Source: Ascaris suum
Taxonomy: Eukaryota > Nematoda > Chromadorea > Rhabditida > Ascarididae
NCBI GenBank assembly: GCA_013433145.1
Contig: CM024170.1
Coordinates: 1,133,214-1,197,213, forward strand
DNA: 64,000 nucleotides
Reading direction: 5' to 3'
Shown here: positions 1-12,440 of the stretch, in pieces
Layout of the letters: every line of letters begins with the position of its first letter
Position numbering within the stretch: position 1 is the first letter of the stretch
Made by a program: the position numbers and the translations under genes
Notes under the pieces: generated by a model
The model's database searches: none
The model's input: only the letters and a program-made list of their open reading frames with translations
What the model was told of the DNA's origin: nothing

Positions 1-513
1 AATCTCATTATGTAGGTAATGAAGACAATATTTCTAGAGATCACATTTATCTACCGTTTTATTCTGGCAAATAAAGCGATGGCCTTTAGGAGACGAATTC
101 GAAACGCTTTTAAAATCCCTTCTGGGCTTCCGTAATAACCACACTTATCTTTTCTTATGATAGCCTTCTTTATTGTTTTCAAATTTATTCCATCGTAATC
201 ATTTCAATCGTCGTTCACATTTGACAGTCGGCCAAATTTCCCTTTACGATAACTTAATCATTACTTTTAATACTGATATAAAGTTAAATAATATGTCTAT
301 CAATAAAAAGTTGATTCTTTTGATGGTCGAAATTCAAAAAAATTATGGCTGATTTCAGTTCATTTACAAAAAATGACAATCATATCCTATGTTCTCTTAG
401 TTCTTTTGGAGATATTCAACAAGAATTATGCCACTTCTATTTATACTATAAGTATACCATTGTTTATATCGTTTTATTAATAATCGAAATCGAAAATTTT
501 CAATGAATTTCAG
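1..513. other. left flank, no exon recognised
   Basis: AT-rich sequence with no open frame that I can support. It ends at the acceptor of the + strand exon starting at 514, so it is probably intron of that gene, whose start lies outside the window. Confidence 0.4.
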
Positions 514-762
514 CTCATCGAAGAAAACGAATTGCTTTTAGAGCAAAGAATATTGTATCGACAAAGACGTCAACGGTATATCAATGAATTGTGTAAGCAA
601 CGATTGATTAGTGAGCAAATATTCAAAAATCACGCTGTTCACCTTTGCAAAATACGGATACACCTGAGCAGAACCAACACAAACCTGTCCGCTATTAATT
701 ACGATCGGTGTTGCTGAATTTGTTCGTTCTTCTATACAGACAACTCTAGTTTCAATCAATGA
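514..762 (+). CDS. 3' end of an unrecognised Arg/Glu-rich gene (two terminal exons)
   Basis: I do not recognise this gene. A good acceptor (gaatttcag) precedes position 514, and the exon 514-592 reads LIEENELLLEQRILYRQRR and onward, a charged helix or coiled-coil type of sequence. A good donor (GTAAGC) follows 592. An acceptor (tctatacag) at 739 restores frame and gives a short last exon, 740-762, ending NSSFNQ and a TGA. If the donor is ignored the first exon stays open to a stop at 717, so an unspliced C-terminus is the alternative. The gene converges on the centrin-like gene, whose stop is at 1022. Function cannot be inferred from about 32 residues. Confidence 0.4.
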
Positions 763-1021
763 ACTCCCTTCTTCATCTATGAAACAATCAATTCTTCGTG
801 TTTATTCTTTATTTGCTCTTATGCTTTATGCAAAAAATTTGCTATATGTAAATTTTCTAATTTGTCTGAATATAAAAATGAAGGTACTATAAGGTTGGAA
901 GATGTGAAATTCATATGTTGTGCGTTTATTATCAGTGAATATGTATATATTCATAAAATGCTTCAAATGAGATCATTTGTATACAGTTAATTTATAAGAG
1001 ATTGGAAGTTCGTCGAATATT
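763..1021. other. convergent intergenic gap
   Basis: About 260 bases between the stop of the + strand gene and the stop of the centrin-like gene on the - strand. It should hold both 3' UTRs. I see no other feature. Confidence 0.5.
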
Positions 1022-3298
1022 TCAATAGAGACTCGTCTTCTTCATAATGGCGCAGAAATCGGCTTCTGATACGTGACCACTATGACATGAATCAGCCTCA
1101 TTGATCATCTCCTGCAATATCCGATAAAGCTTCGAATCAATAATATCATTGCTTTAATTAATGAATTATAATACAGCAAAGGATTTATTTGGACGCCATA
1201 AAACCATAGAAGAAACATTTACGATTAAGCAGACATCCAATATTTTGAAAAAAACTACCAAGTATAATCTAGCCAAAGTTCGCTTTAGAGGTTAGGAAGT
1301 AAAACTTGCAAAAAAAAAAAATGGCCAGGATCACTCATAACTACGAAAATGGGAAAAAGCGATCGGACAGTCAACATATGTCAAGCGGTTTCTAGTTGCA
1401 AATCGAAAACGACAATCATAAAATGCAGCCCCACTAAACACAGAACATTCGTAATTATTGAGATTTTTACCTCCTATGACATTGCAGCAATCGGATTATT
1501 TACATCCACTAAACGTTGTTTACAAACATGAAGTAATTTGTTAATTGTTTGTACTCCAAAGGACTAAAGTTCATCGTGCCTTCGTATCGTTCATCATTCT
1601 CCCCCTCCCCCCCCCTCCTCCCGAAAAAAGAGAATGACATTTGCAGTAACAATTAGAATAACAGTGATGGAATAAGGCAACTTTTTATTAAAATGAAGAG
1701 TTATATAATGTGAATAAAGTCTAAAATGCTCAAATACTGTACATGACTCAGATAAAGGTTTATAGCAGGTGAATAACACCTCAAAACATTTTAATTTGCA
1801 TATTTCTATTACGCTAACGAGTTAATTAAGAGACTACACTTGAGTAATATAAGTGACTTACCAAAAGTTGTTCATCATCAACGGTTTCTGAGAGTTCATC
1901 GGCAACTTTACGCAAATCATCAACAGAGATGAAACCTTTTGAATCACTATCGAAGAGTTGGAATGCGGCACGCATCTCGCTAATGCCATCGCGTTGATCC
2001 ATTTTGTCGGCCAACAAATCAGCCAACTCATCAATGCCAACACAATCTAAACTCTGCTCCTCTTACTTCTATCAGTGAATTATTTCGTAACTATTAGTAG
2101 AGGATTTGTTGGAGAAATTCCTTGTTCTTTGTATATCAGAAAATAAACGGCAATTTTCATTTAGCTTTGTCTTTTTTCCTGTAAACTGATCGTAATGGAA
2201 GCACTCGAGAACTCGTATTTCTCTCATATGATACCTTGAAGTCCTCTTTGCTTGAACAAATCCAACGTGTTATTCTACCATGTCACTGATCTGTTAAGGT
2301 CATGCTAAACATGTTCTGACGCTAAGAACCTCAAGTCTCAGGTGATCTTTTCTTTCTGGTCAAATATCGAGATTCTGCTTCTCCTAGCTATCCTCTCCCT
2401 TTCGCCAAACGATTCACCAACGAAGCACCAAAATCGTATCCCTCGTTCACCTCTACTGTAGGCAATTGAAATGATAAATAAGATACTCGAACCTGGATGG
2501 GAATTTCTCAACACTTTGTTCTCCATTATTTTAGCAGTCAAGTTTCGGATCTCATCGCTACGAGGTTCGAAACCAAGAGCTCGCATCACCACCTATAAAT
2601 ATGCAATTTTCGAGACATTCTGCGAGACGATATCCCACTTTCTTGAAATGGTGGAGGATGAAATTAAAATTCATTTCAGGCGACTCTTAGTCACAGATTT
2701 TAATCGATGAAATCATTTTCATTTACCGTTACTAATGAGCAGTTAAGTGCTGCATGGGAGGTGGATGAATTCTTGCAACATCATCGCTTGAAGCCGCAAA
2801 AATAAGACAGGAGGAGGGATCGGAAGGGTTTCGAAACCAATTTTCTTTGCTCAGAACAAATTGAGAATAGCAGATTGAGTTATTTTCATTGAAAAGTATA
2901 TTCGTCCCAATTAGGCTATTGATCGAAATTATATATTAATTTTACTTAAAAAAGAATTGAATTCAAAACTTCATCCTAATTTCTATGCAATAAAAAGCGA
3001 TCATAGAAAATAAAATACTAGTTAAATGGGATGAACGAGTAGTGGCAACTAGAAATATACTCGATGAATATACCGACTATTTATTACTCAAACTTTATTT
3101 GATTACAATAGGAAATGATTCTTAAATGAAGATTTCCTTTCTTTGAGAAAAACCTTTACTCACCTTTAGATTCCTGACTGGTATATATCCGGAACTATTG
3201 AAATCACATAAAGCAAAAGCCTCTTCGAGTTCTTGTCTCGAGAATTTATTCAACGTATTTTTAGAGATTGTTGCTGCGAGTGGATTCCTTCGTGCCAT
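1022..3298 (-). CDS. centrin-like EF-hand protein (caltractin family), four exons
   Basis: Exons on the - strand are 3164-3298, 2493-2592, 1862-2046 and 1022-1111. All junction phases agree and the product is 169 residues, close to the usual 170 or so of centrin. Visible family landmarks are ELEEAFALCDFNSSGYI (EF-hand 1), VVMRALGFEPRSDEIRNL (the centrin central helix), EMRAAFQLFDSDSKGFI (EF-hand 3) and EMINEADSCHSGHV (EF-hand 4). Centrins are centrosome, basal-body and nuclear-pore/TREX-2 calcium sensors. The calcium loops are poor here: loop 1 ends in Asn instead of Glu, loop 2 is replaced by an unrelated stretch, and loops 3 and 4 end in Asp. The end of exon 2 (donor GTTCGAG) is the weakest junction; an earlier GTGTTG breaks the phase. 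Start chosen at the first ATG after a trans-splice-like acceptor at 3334. Family assignment is firm, the orthologue is not. Confidence 0.85.
1601..1622 (-). repeat. poly-C/G tract in centrin intron 3
   Basis: C-rich run on the + strand including nine consecutive C (1607-1615), inside the last intron of the centrin-like gene. The G-rich side is therefore the sense strand of that gene. Confidence 0.8.
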
Positions 3299-3327
3299 AT
3301 TCCCTATCGAATAATTATTCACCCAAT

Positions 3328-3342
3328 TGAAGTCTGAAAAAT
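3328..3342 (-). promoter_or_regulatory. probable spliced-leader acceptor, centrin-like gene
   Basis: On the - strand ATATATTTTTCAG ends at 3334. The mRNA would start at 3333 and reach the ATG at 3298 after 35 bases. No upstream donor or coding exon was found to pair with it, so trans-splicing is inferred. The alternative is a non-coding 5' exon. Confidence 0.5.
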
Positions 3343-6211
3343 ATATATAAATTTTTCGTATATTTCTGAAATTTTTAATTTTATTTTCTTCGAATTCTCT
3401 GTCTTTTTCAAAACAAAAAAAAAAAAATCGCTCTTCGCAAACGGATTGATATGGACTGCGATAGAGAGTGGCGAATTTTTAAATGGCTCCAATGATAGAG
3501 TCTATGTGAAGTTTCATTATTCAATTTCCTGCATCTATATATTTTAAAATTCAGACTCATAAACCCACTCAACAGATCGGTCGCTTTTACTCGCCTTCAG
3601 TCCAAAACACTGATCACCGTCTAAGAGGTGTGTACTTCTATAGGTGATGGCAGTAAATTGTACAGGTAACTTATTCTATATACTGTATGCATGGTTACTG
3701 TAGGTGTAGGAGGTGAAGTGGATTAAGAGCTCAACCAAGACTGCTGAAAGGATAACGTCGATTTTTTATTGCAACAGATTTCTAACTTTGCATGTTTGTT
3801 TCATGTAACATAATCCACGAAGAAGTGATCTCTCTCGAAAGCAACATTCTGCTTTGATTTACGAAATATTGTCGAACGCTACGGGCATTTGCGCCCTTTT
3901 TACCCAATTGTTCGTTCTTTTTGTGTTTAATATGCTTGTTCATTTGCATATCAGATGGTTCTAGCTTAGAAAGTACTGCAACTATGCCTATGAGACTTCT
4001 TATATATAATGTATATCGATGATGACCACTAACGCTCACGTCGATCTACGGGCAACGATTTACAAATTTGTTACCGGCTTGGGGCTGATGCACTGATGAA
4101 GGCAATTTGACAACTGGTAGGAGTGGTGACAAGTGGAACGCAATTTGACAAACGTTGAGTGGCTTCTTTATAGGATTCAACTATCGTTCCTTAGCGATCG
4201 TCCACTCAGATAATCAAAAGAAGCAGAATGTTTCACTCTACGATATACGCATACCATCCGAGAAATTTTAAATAGTGCACATAGCAACAGAAATGAGAAG
4301 AAAAACAAAGAAAATAGTACAGAACTGCGTCGTCGTTAAGGGCCTCCCCCCCCCCCCCCACCCCACCCCTCTTCAAGCAAAGATAACCTAGCAGCAGCTA
4401 TGCCCAAGAGCCGAGAAAATTATTCAAGAATATGCAATGCGTGAATTTCTAGGAATACTGACACTGAAAGATCGACGAGCGATTTTTCAAGTCGTATTCG
4501 ACCAAACGAAATGCAAAAAAAAATGGAAGCATTGTAAATAAACTGCCGATAAACGGTTGTATTCGTGACTAAACTGATCGATGAATAAGAAGGGCGTATT
4601 CGGATGTCTGGTATGGAGTGTGGATGTGAAGCGGAAGGAGTGTCATGAAGGCAGACATAGAGTTGCAGCCGGTAGGGCACACACACGCACACACACATAC
4701 AACGCGAGTGGGTTTATTCGATTGAGAAGCATAGACGCATAGACACATAGCCTCATGCTCCCATGCTCAACTTGCAAGGAAACGAGTGCATTGCCGACTT
4801 AGGATGCACATAAGGGCTGAAGCATCCACGTTTTTCGTGGATAGAATTGATTATGTGATCGAAGTGAAAATCCAGTGTCGCATTTCTCTAATTAAAACGA
4901 TAAGGGAATGTTGTTTTATAGTTGAGAGAGCTTCGGAGTGAGCAGCTTTGAGCGTGTTTTTTCTTCAAGGCTTCAGTCTTCAGAGTATTTTTAGGCTTCA
5001 GGTTCAGCTCAAGGAGCTTCCATAACCGAACATATTTTTCAACGACATTGCAGAATAAAGGATTTTATCACCGTCTTCTACTTCACAGGGAATACTGAAA
5101 ATTTCTTTCTACTTGTAAATTACTTTCACTTTTATTGACAAAATTTGTGCATGATGGCAATGTCGCGTCTGTGGGTGTTTATATCTGTCCGTCTGAACAG
5201 GAGTTCCACTTCAACGACAATTGAAGCTATAGCTACAAGGTTCTTTTAAGGGGCACGAATGCTTTACTTCAACTGCTTTCTTATTTGCTGGCTAAATGCA
5301 CGGGATATAAAAGCGTGTATCGTGTCACATGCTTCTTTTGTTATAAATCGCTAGAACTCTTCGTGAATGATAGGAGAGCCAGATCAGAGACGAAGCAAGT
5401 GTGGTTTCATCTGGCACACATCAACAGCGATACGAAATTCAAATAGTGCAACTCGAATCGCCACCTTGGCAATAACCTTCAATAAATGCTTAATGCTCAC
5501 TTATAATCCATAAAATTCGGCAGCGTGTTCTCAAATATTTCAGTATTTGTCAACTATCAATTGAAATACTTTTAACTTAGTAACTGACCTCATCCTTCTG
5601 GATTTATTACTTTCTTAGCTAGCAGTCACAATTCCACGAATTCCACTTTCGCAATACTAAGAGTAAGCCATGCACTCGGGCAGTAATTGCTGGGTAAAGA
5701 AAACATAAGAAAGCCCTCGTCAATGAGCGTAGATGGGCCGTTACTTTCGCGAAGATGCAACCATTTGCCGTTTAGATGATCGTTGTGTGAACAGACTTTA
5801 CGATTTTATCTCAAAATTTAATAACTCCTTTAACATTAAAGAATACTGAGGTTTCAATAAATTTTTACCACTCCTATTAAACAGCATACGAGGCGCAGTT
5901 TTGCCATAAATGTTGGAATACATCCGTAGCCAATAATCTGTGGGTTGGGGGATGGGGAAGAGGAGAGAGGAATTCAATACTAACACAGATCAAACAACAT
6001 AGTAGAGAAGAACACGATGTTTAACATGGAACGGTTCTAATTTTACCTATTCCTCAGTACAACAAACAAAAATTACCTGTAATTCATAATCGACAACGCC
6101 ACGTGGAATTCGAACCCGACCCTTCTCCTCCACATGAACTATTAAAGAAGAATTTTGCGCATTTTCAGCGAACGCACAAAAAATAAAGCCGATAAAAGCA
6201 ATGAATGGAGA
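3334..6211. other. intergenic region between centrin-like gene and EEF2KMT
   Basis: Holds a 14-base C run (4346-4359), a short CA-rich stretch (4679-4700) and a repeated GCAATTTGACAA (near 4103 and 4141). No gene recognised. From 6211 down to about 6048 on the - strand the EEF2KMT frame stays open past its stop, through 45 sense codons to a GTAATT donor-like site; see findings. A possible exon near 5870-5965 (-), after CCCACAG, is too weak to call. Confidence 0.5.
4346..4359 (-). repeat. 14-base C run
   Basis: Uninterrupted C on the + strand followed by CA-interrupted C. It lies upstream of the centrin-like gene and downstream of EEF2KMT, both on the - strand. Confidence 0.9.
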
Positions 6212-9200
6212 CTACGTCAATGCTCCAGCCGATGAAATCCAATAGAATGTTGTGGGGCACTGAAGAGTCGCAACAAACGGAAACATTGAGGGATGCACGA
6301 TGCAACGGCCGTCCTCGAATCTGAATGCGTCATCTGAGAAAGTAAACGTTTCGTCCACCTTCAAACCATTCGCTTCTGAAATAAGATAGTGGCATCACGC
6401 CCGAAAGGTTTTAGTTTCTGTAGTCACTTCCGCATGTGAGGTTACGCTTTACGTCTAGGAATTTTCCTTGCTTTGAAACTTTTTTTGTATATCACTGTGA
6501 AATAAAATACAGCAGCGGGAGCTCTTGATTCACCACAGCAGACCCCCATCGAAGTGAGAGATCAATCACCTGCTCATCTGTGTAATTTTCTCGGTGTTAT
6601 AGTAATTCCAGAAAACTGGCCATAAAACACATTGGTTTAACAGTAATAAAGACAGCAATTTTGTTCTGCTGGCAAAGAGATACCCTATGAAATGTCAGAA
6701 AACATCTCCCAAGGCCAACCGCGGTTCAGTGTCTCAACAGTGCATAATTTTTCCATCGGAAAATACCGCAGAATCACCACCAATTAACGTAAAGAAAAGT
6801 TCCCAGCCTGGGACGAAATCTCCAATCAGCGAAGATCTCGATAGACAACGAAGTTAGTGTTTCGTCCTGCAATGGCCTAGGATTCGAGGACAACTTTATT
6901 AGCAATTATAGGCGGATAATGACGAAGTGACAAAAAGGATGGCTTATATAGCGATACGACGGATCATCACCACCATATATCCAACAGTTAGGTTTCAATG
7001 ACTATAGTGGATCGAATTAATGGATGACACTGAATTTCATGGGATTCCAATCTAATAAAACGCAAAATCAGAAAAATTCGATCACCTATAGCCGAAAGAA
7101 ATGCACGCATTGTATCTTCGTTCCGCACAGTACCCGCAACAAGGCACCTAACATCGCCACGTCCACCAGCTTCGATCAGATCGGCGATCATATGCGCCAA
7201 TGATGGCAGCACCTCATTGTCATAGACAACATCTATAGACAACATCGCCTTATTAACATGCAGGAATATTCGTCGTTCAAAATGCCCTCAATAAGACCTC
7301 TCTATCATCCCCCTTTTCGATGGTCAATCTCAGCCAAATGCTTCCAGCCGAAAAAAAACCCCTCCGAACATATTTACTGCTTGATGATTTTTGAACAGAG
7401 CAGAAAACCCAACTTGTGGATTATTCACTCACCAATATATCTGAGCATTTCTCTGTGCCTAACCAATTAAAACTGACGAACTTTAACCTTTGTGCACTAA
7501 GAAAATATCACTCGAAAGTGCGAAAACCAGCAACGTTAAGACTATCGTTTGAAAGAGCGAGCATGAAAACAAATGCCAAATGGATAACTGATAAGAATAT
7601 GACTTAATAAGTGAGAGTAAAATTAAGAAATGAAAAGTTTGCCAACCGGATGCAATAATAAGGTTCGGCCTGATGTACAGATCACTTGCTTTACTTGCCA
7701 TCCAATCGAAATAGTTCACTTTTATATTTCTTTGTTGCCTCACCTCCTACAAACAAATTGCGCATTTAACATTCCTGCCATCGAATTTCTAACAATGGAA
7801 GAAAAAGAAACTGATTCATTATCACTTCGCTCAGAAACAGCAAAACATTTGCAATGAACGAGCAATTTTTGCTATTATTAAATGTGGAAAGATTCAACAA
7901 CATATCGTCGTGCAATAAATAAACGGTGCGTGGACAATAAGAAATAAAACCGTCAAATATATAATTTATATAATCGGAAATGTCGAAATTCGAGCATTTT
8001 AATTCATATCCTCTTCGAGTAATTCCCTTGAATTTCCAAATTTTATGGTGCTTACTTGATGCATCGGAAATTTCTCGATCGTTTCCAAGAAAAGTTAATG
8101 ATATTCGAAGTGTTTTTCTTCATTAAAATGAGATAATTTGAATAAATGTAGATTGTCAAATATAGGAAATATATGTACCGCACTTTTCAAGCAGATTATA
8201 AATAATAAAACAGACATCCCTCATGATATCTTGCTTCACATCCTTTCAACATCCTAAGAAACTAGGCAATACCCCAAAGACACATTATATACGTTAATTT
8301 TAAGAAGTTACATCATATTCAACACAAAGATTGAACAAAGTTAATTAACCTGCGAGAAATTGTTGCAAAGATTTTCTTCGATGAGTCCAAGAACATGTTT
8401 ATTACAGTCAGTGAGTGTAACGCTGTTGGTTAGACCGGAAGCAGCCAAGGTAATGCCACACAGTCCGCAGCCAGCACCCAACTCCAGAACATTGCGTCCT
8501 TGCACGAAACTCGCACCAACGCCGAGCAGATAGTGTGTCAAGTCGCATGATGCCTAGAAAACAGCGTCGTAACCTGAGCAAATAAAGTGTAATACAGATA
8601 GGTGCATATTTCTCATCACCCTCCTCACTCTCCAATTCTCCTACCCCCCCCCCCCTTTCCAGTTTTTTTTTCTCGAGTGGTATTTTCTTAGCATACAAAG
8701 GTTAAAGTTCGCTGATTTAATTGGTTGTGCAAAAGTTTAAATATATTGGTGAGTGAATAATCAACAAGTTGGAATTTATGCTTTGACCAAAAAATCTTCG
8801 AGTACTAAATATGTTCGGAGAGTTCTTTCGGCTGGAAGCATTCGGCTGAGAATGACCATCGAAAGGGCGAATAATTGGAGAGATCTGTGAAGTGAGGGAG
8901 CAACGAAACGTCGTTTCAATTTACGTATGACGTTTCGTCATAATATATAAGCGTCACTTCAAGTTTGACAGGGGGAACTTCAGCATTCGCTATGAAACTA
9001 AAGGTTTCACAATTCAAGACAAACACTGCACCTAAAACGATTTCAATTCCCAATATTTCCGATGAGCCGCAGTGAAGAACTCCACCAGACACAGACAACA
9101 CAAGCATTCAGACTGGCCGACACTACAACGACTCTAGAACTTCCATACAAAAACGTATAGTAAGGGAGGGTAATCACGTCGATAAAAACAACCAGGGAAT

Positions 9201-11437
9201 ACAGCGAAGAAGAACTGCTGGTCAAAATGTTGTGTTTAAATTACCCGAGACAGCAAAAAAGACCGAGGACAAATCCTTCACGAGATTGCGAACAGTTCAA
9301 TATAAGGCTAAATGACACAGGCTAAAGATACTGAGGTTCCTCACATTTTACAATGAATGACAATGTGGAGGACATCGTTACTTATGATTGTCTTAGAAGG
9401 TAATCAAAATTACTCCATTTATAGGATAGATCGAAAAGATAAGTGTAAAATGACCACAACTTCTTGTTCTCGAGGAAGAAGTTGAGACGCCAAAGAAATA
9501 AGCAGTTCGGGTAGAGCTTTCAAAAATCCTTCGACAACGGAGCACTGGGGAGGGATTACCGAACGATACAGCCAGCGCCACCGCCAAGTCTAGATCCTCA
9601 CAGTGGGCATTATCTAAATTCGTTCTAAAATCCAATCCAAAATATTACTGGCAGAGAAAATCAATTTTTCTTCAAACAACTCTCTTGCAAAAACTGTTTA
9701 AACTTGCAAAAATAATCGCGAAAAAAAGGCGATCGCAAGATAAAGATAAAAATCGAAAAAAAGAATTTGAATGAAATGAGATTTACCTTCCAACAAGAAA
9801 GTCCAGTGGTACCTAAAGACAGCTGCTCGTTTCTCTCTTTCAGAACAATAAAGCGTCGACCCGATCCACTCAAATAGATACGATGACCATATTCAGCAGA
9901 GGTGCTCATCGACCTCGCAATCGCTTCATACAAACCATCACAAAGCTCCACCTTATCAGTAGACTCCAACTGAATATATCAAATGTAACAAACAACTATG
10001 GCAAATTTCCAAAGATATGCTGCTATACGACTGAAGGCTGTCCATGCTTGCCTAAACGTGCTGACCATTTTATCCAATGAAATGAACAATCTTCTTGCAT
10101 TTGTACAATGATGTTGCCAAAAGTAGTTTCCTCCCACAAAAACAAACCCTTAAATGACGCTGTAAATTCTCACCGAAAGCTTGAGACGATTTCAACGAGG
10201 TGATAGATTTTCAACAGAACCACTAAGCATTTTAAGTGGCATCTTGGCATTTGAAAGCCTTAAATGTCTTAAGCCCAAGGGAAGTGGCAACTGCATCTCA
10301 GAGCAATTTAATCGGCTCATAAAAAGGTTTTGGTTTATTTATGTTATCTTGTTTCACTGAATATGACCGGAAATATAATGGGCCCTCTTCCGCTCAACAA
10401 AGCAACTTCAATAACACCGCTACTACAGAATCCTCTTCATTCCCGAAACGTATAACACGAACATGCAGTACTCTTTATTTACTACCTGCAGATTAGGCAA
10501 CCTTCAAGCTGAATACACAATAGTTACAACACTTATGCAACGTGCATCGCCCATTTGCACCAATTATAAAAGGTTTATAATGCATCTATACCTATTATAC
10601 AACGTATAACCTCTGCCTTTACCAGTTATACAACGTGAAGCTCTCCAAATCGACCAGAACAGCACCGTACATCCCCCACTTACTTGAATAACAGCACCTA
10701 ATCCGTCCATTTCTACCAAACAGATTGCACACACCTCACCTCTAGGCTAATTGTACAATCCACATCCTCCAGTAGCACCAAATGCGTAACACACATCCAC
10801 CACCTTTATAGCGTATACCTGTATCCGCACAAGGTAATGCAAAGTGATTACCGAACAGGTGAGAAACGAAAAAAAGATAAGCCAATAATATTTGAAGGAG
10901 CTATAAATGGATATCTGCCAAAATTACCTTAGAAATTAAGTATTTAAGTATATTCGAGTGCGAGCCACGTTTCTCAGGAAATCGAATCCAAATATCGGCC
11001 GCAAAAACGCTATTGATGAGGCATTCACTATTGGTCTCGTTCTCAAAATAGGCTATAATTTCATCCAGAAAATCATTCGATATAGGAATACACGCAAAAT
11101 ATTGACGTACAAAATTATTAACGACCTGAAATATTTCTATTTTTAAATATTTATAAATAATGCACATTGTTGAGGAAATATTACGACAATATATGAATAC
11201 AATTGAATAGGGTAATTTGTTTTGGATTGAATAAAAGCGATTAATAAATGGTAAAAAGAATCGCAGTGAAAATTGAATTTGATGCCAAGAAAAGTGCACA
11301 AATATGAGTGAATATGGTGAAATAACAGCAGGAAAAGATGGAAGGAAATGTTCGAGGATGCACCTAAAACAAAGGACACCAAAAGTGACATCTTTACGCA
11401 CTATACGTACCGCAATGAATCGCAATTCTTCGTGCAT
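6212..11437 (-). CDS. EEF2KMT: eEF2-lysine N-methyltransferase (FAM86 family), seven exons
   Basis: Exons on the - strand are 11411-11437, 10928-11125, 9787-9969, 8350-8553, 7647-7746, 7086-7232 and 6212-6375. Phases agree throughout and give 340 residues; human EEF2KMT has about 330. The order is an N-terminal FAM86 region (residues 1-136, ending LSLGTTGLSCWK, matching the family's SQGTTGL motif), then a class I Rossmann methyltransferase with SAM motif VLELGAGCGLCG (about 158-169), the post-motif SDVVYD (about 237-242, where family members have ADVLY), and CLVAGTVRNEDT. The family trimethylates one lysine of translation elongation factor 2 in the cytosol. Start: first ATG after an in-frame TAA. 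Exon 1 is only 27 bases; its donor GTACGT gives residues RFIA joined to VVNNF, while a second in-phase donor GTGCGT would add four residues. The joint IIAS/DVVYD across introns supports the model strongly. Confidence 0.9.
8644..8655 (-). repeat. 12-base C run in EEF2KMT intron 3
   Basis: Uninterrupted C on the + strand inside the intron between exons 3 and 4, so G lies on the gene's sense strand. Confidence 0.9.
10480..10830. repeat. A/C-rich degenerate repeats in EEF2KMT intron 2
   Basis: Recurring short phrases such as TTATACAACGT, TTGCACCAATTATA and TTGTACAATCC, spaced a few tens of bases apart, suggest a decayed minisatellite. I see no clear unit length and no coding potential. Confidence 0.3.
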
Positions 11438-11905
11438 GCGTGGATTTTATTCTCAACAAACATTCCATACTTTTAGGCATTCGATGATGCTTATAACAAT
11501 ATTGCAGGTAACCGTTCCCTTTCTCTTGTTCCCTTCAACCAGATACGAATAATTCAAAAGATTGCTTAAATAACGAATAATGCATCATTTTAGCGGATTA
11601 CCTAGAGCTAAAAGTCCAGGATCTGGGAAGAAGGGACGTGACCGAATGCTTTTGCTAGTTTAGACCTCGATGAAATTGCATTCGCGCGATGCAAAAGCTC
11701 AAAACCCAACCGCGGACGCCAATGTTGATCGCTAGCCGACCATAAGTGGTGAGTGACCAAATGCCCGATCCCCCAAATCTGCTCACTTCAAAATTTAATC
11801 TGAATTGCACTCAATTTCCAGTGATTTTCATATTTCATAAAAACTGACCAATATTTTCATGTAAGCGGAAAGGCACTCAATTTAATTATAAACCCTGAAA
11901 TTGTT

Positions 11906-12007
11906 GCCACCACTAGGGTTGGAATATCTCAGCCTAGCTAGGCTAGAAAGAGAATAGCCACCACTAGGGTTGGAATATTTCAGCCTAGCTAGGCTAGAAA
12001 GAGAATA
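11906..12007. repeat. 51-bp direct tandem duplication
   Basis: Two adjacent 51-base units, 11906-11956 and 11957-12007, differ at one position in my reading (ATATCTCAG against ATATTTCAG). Each unit carries the self-complementary CCTAGCTAGG and begins GCCACCACTAGGG. Confidence 0.9.
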
Positions 12008-12316
12008 GCATGCCGGTGTGAAAATGAGAGGTGATTCATCGAACACATTGATCAAATAGGGTAATTCATTGGAATTTTGGTTTCGGTAATTGTCTTCTGC
12101 GATACTGTCCTCTCTTGATTTTGACATCTGCAACACCAATACTATTATGTATCACACAAATATTGATCAAATTATGATTGGAAAATCTTCATTAAAAATC
12201 AGTTCTCTGATATTTTTGCGAGTTGAGTTCCTTATGGTTTCGAGAAATTTTATATTCCTGGAAATGGTCCCCACTGAAATTTCGTAAATACAGGCTTGTT
12301 TGCCTTAAAGGTAGCA

Positions 12317-12326
12317 GGGGGGGGGG
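12317..12326 (+). repeat. 10-base G run
   Basis: Uninterrupted G on the + strand, about 115 bases past the LYRM1 stop. It is antisense to that gene but outside its coding span. Confidence 0.9.
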
Positions 12327-12440
12327 TAAGAAAGAGATAAAAGGAGGGTGCACCGCCCCATTTTATTACACCCAGCTGCCACCTAAAATGCACCTAGTTC
12401 GATGCCATTCGCTCATTATCTATCTCTTCACAGCAGTCAA

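Larger units (their letters stand above)
11438..12440. other. intergenic region between EEF2KMT and LYRM1
   Basis: Both neighbours are on the - strand, about 1 kb apart, too far for a typical tight nematode operon. It contains the 51-bp duplication at 11906-12007, a 10-base G run at 12317-12326 and a possible inverted repeat (GCTTTTGC near 11647, GCAAAAGC near 11692). No gene recognised. Confidence 0.5.

Noticed and set aside
2555..2580. GGTTCGAAACC, a tRNA B-box look-alike
   Set aside because: Lies inside centrin exon 2 on the other strand; no A box or cloverleaf can be drawn.
6105..6125. GGGTTCGAATTCC, a B-box look-alike on the - strand
   Set aside because: Flanks do not pair as a T arm and no anticodon arm is present.
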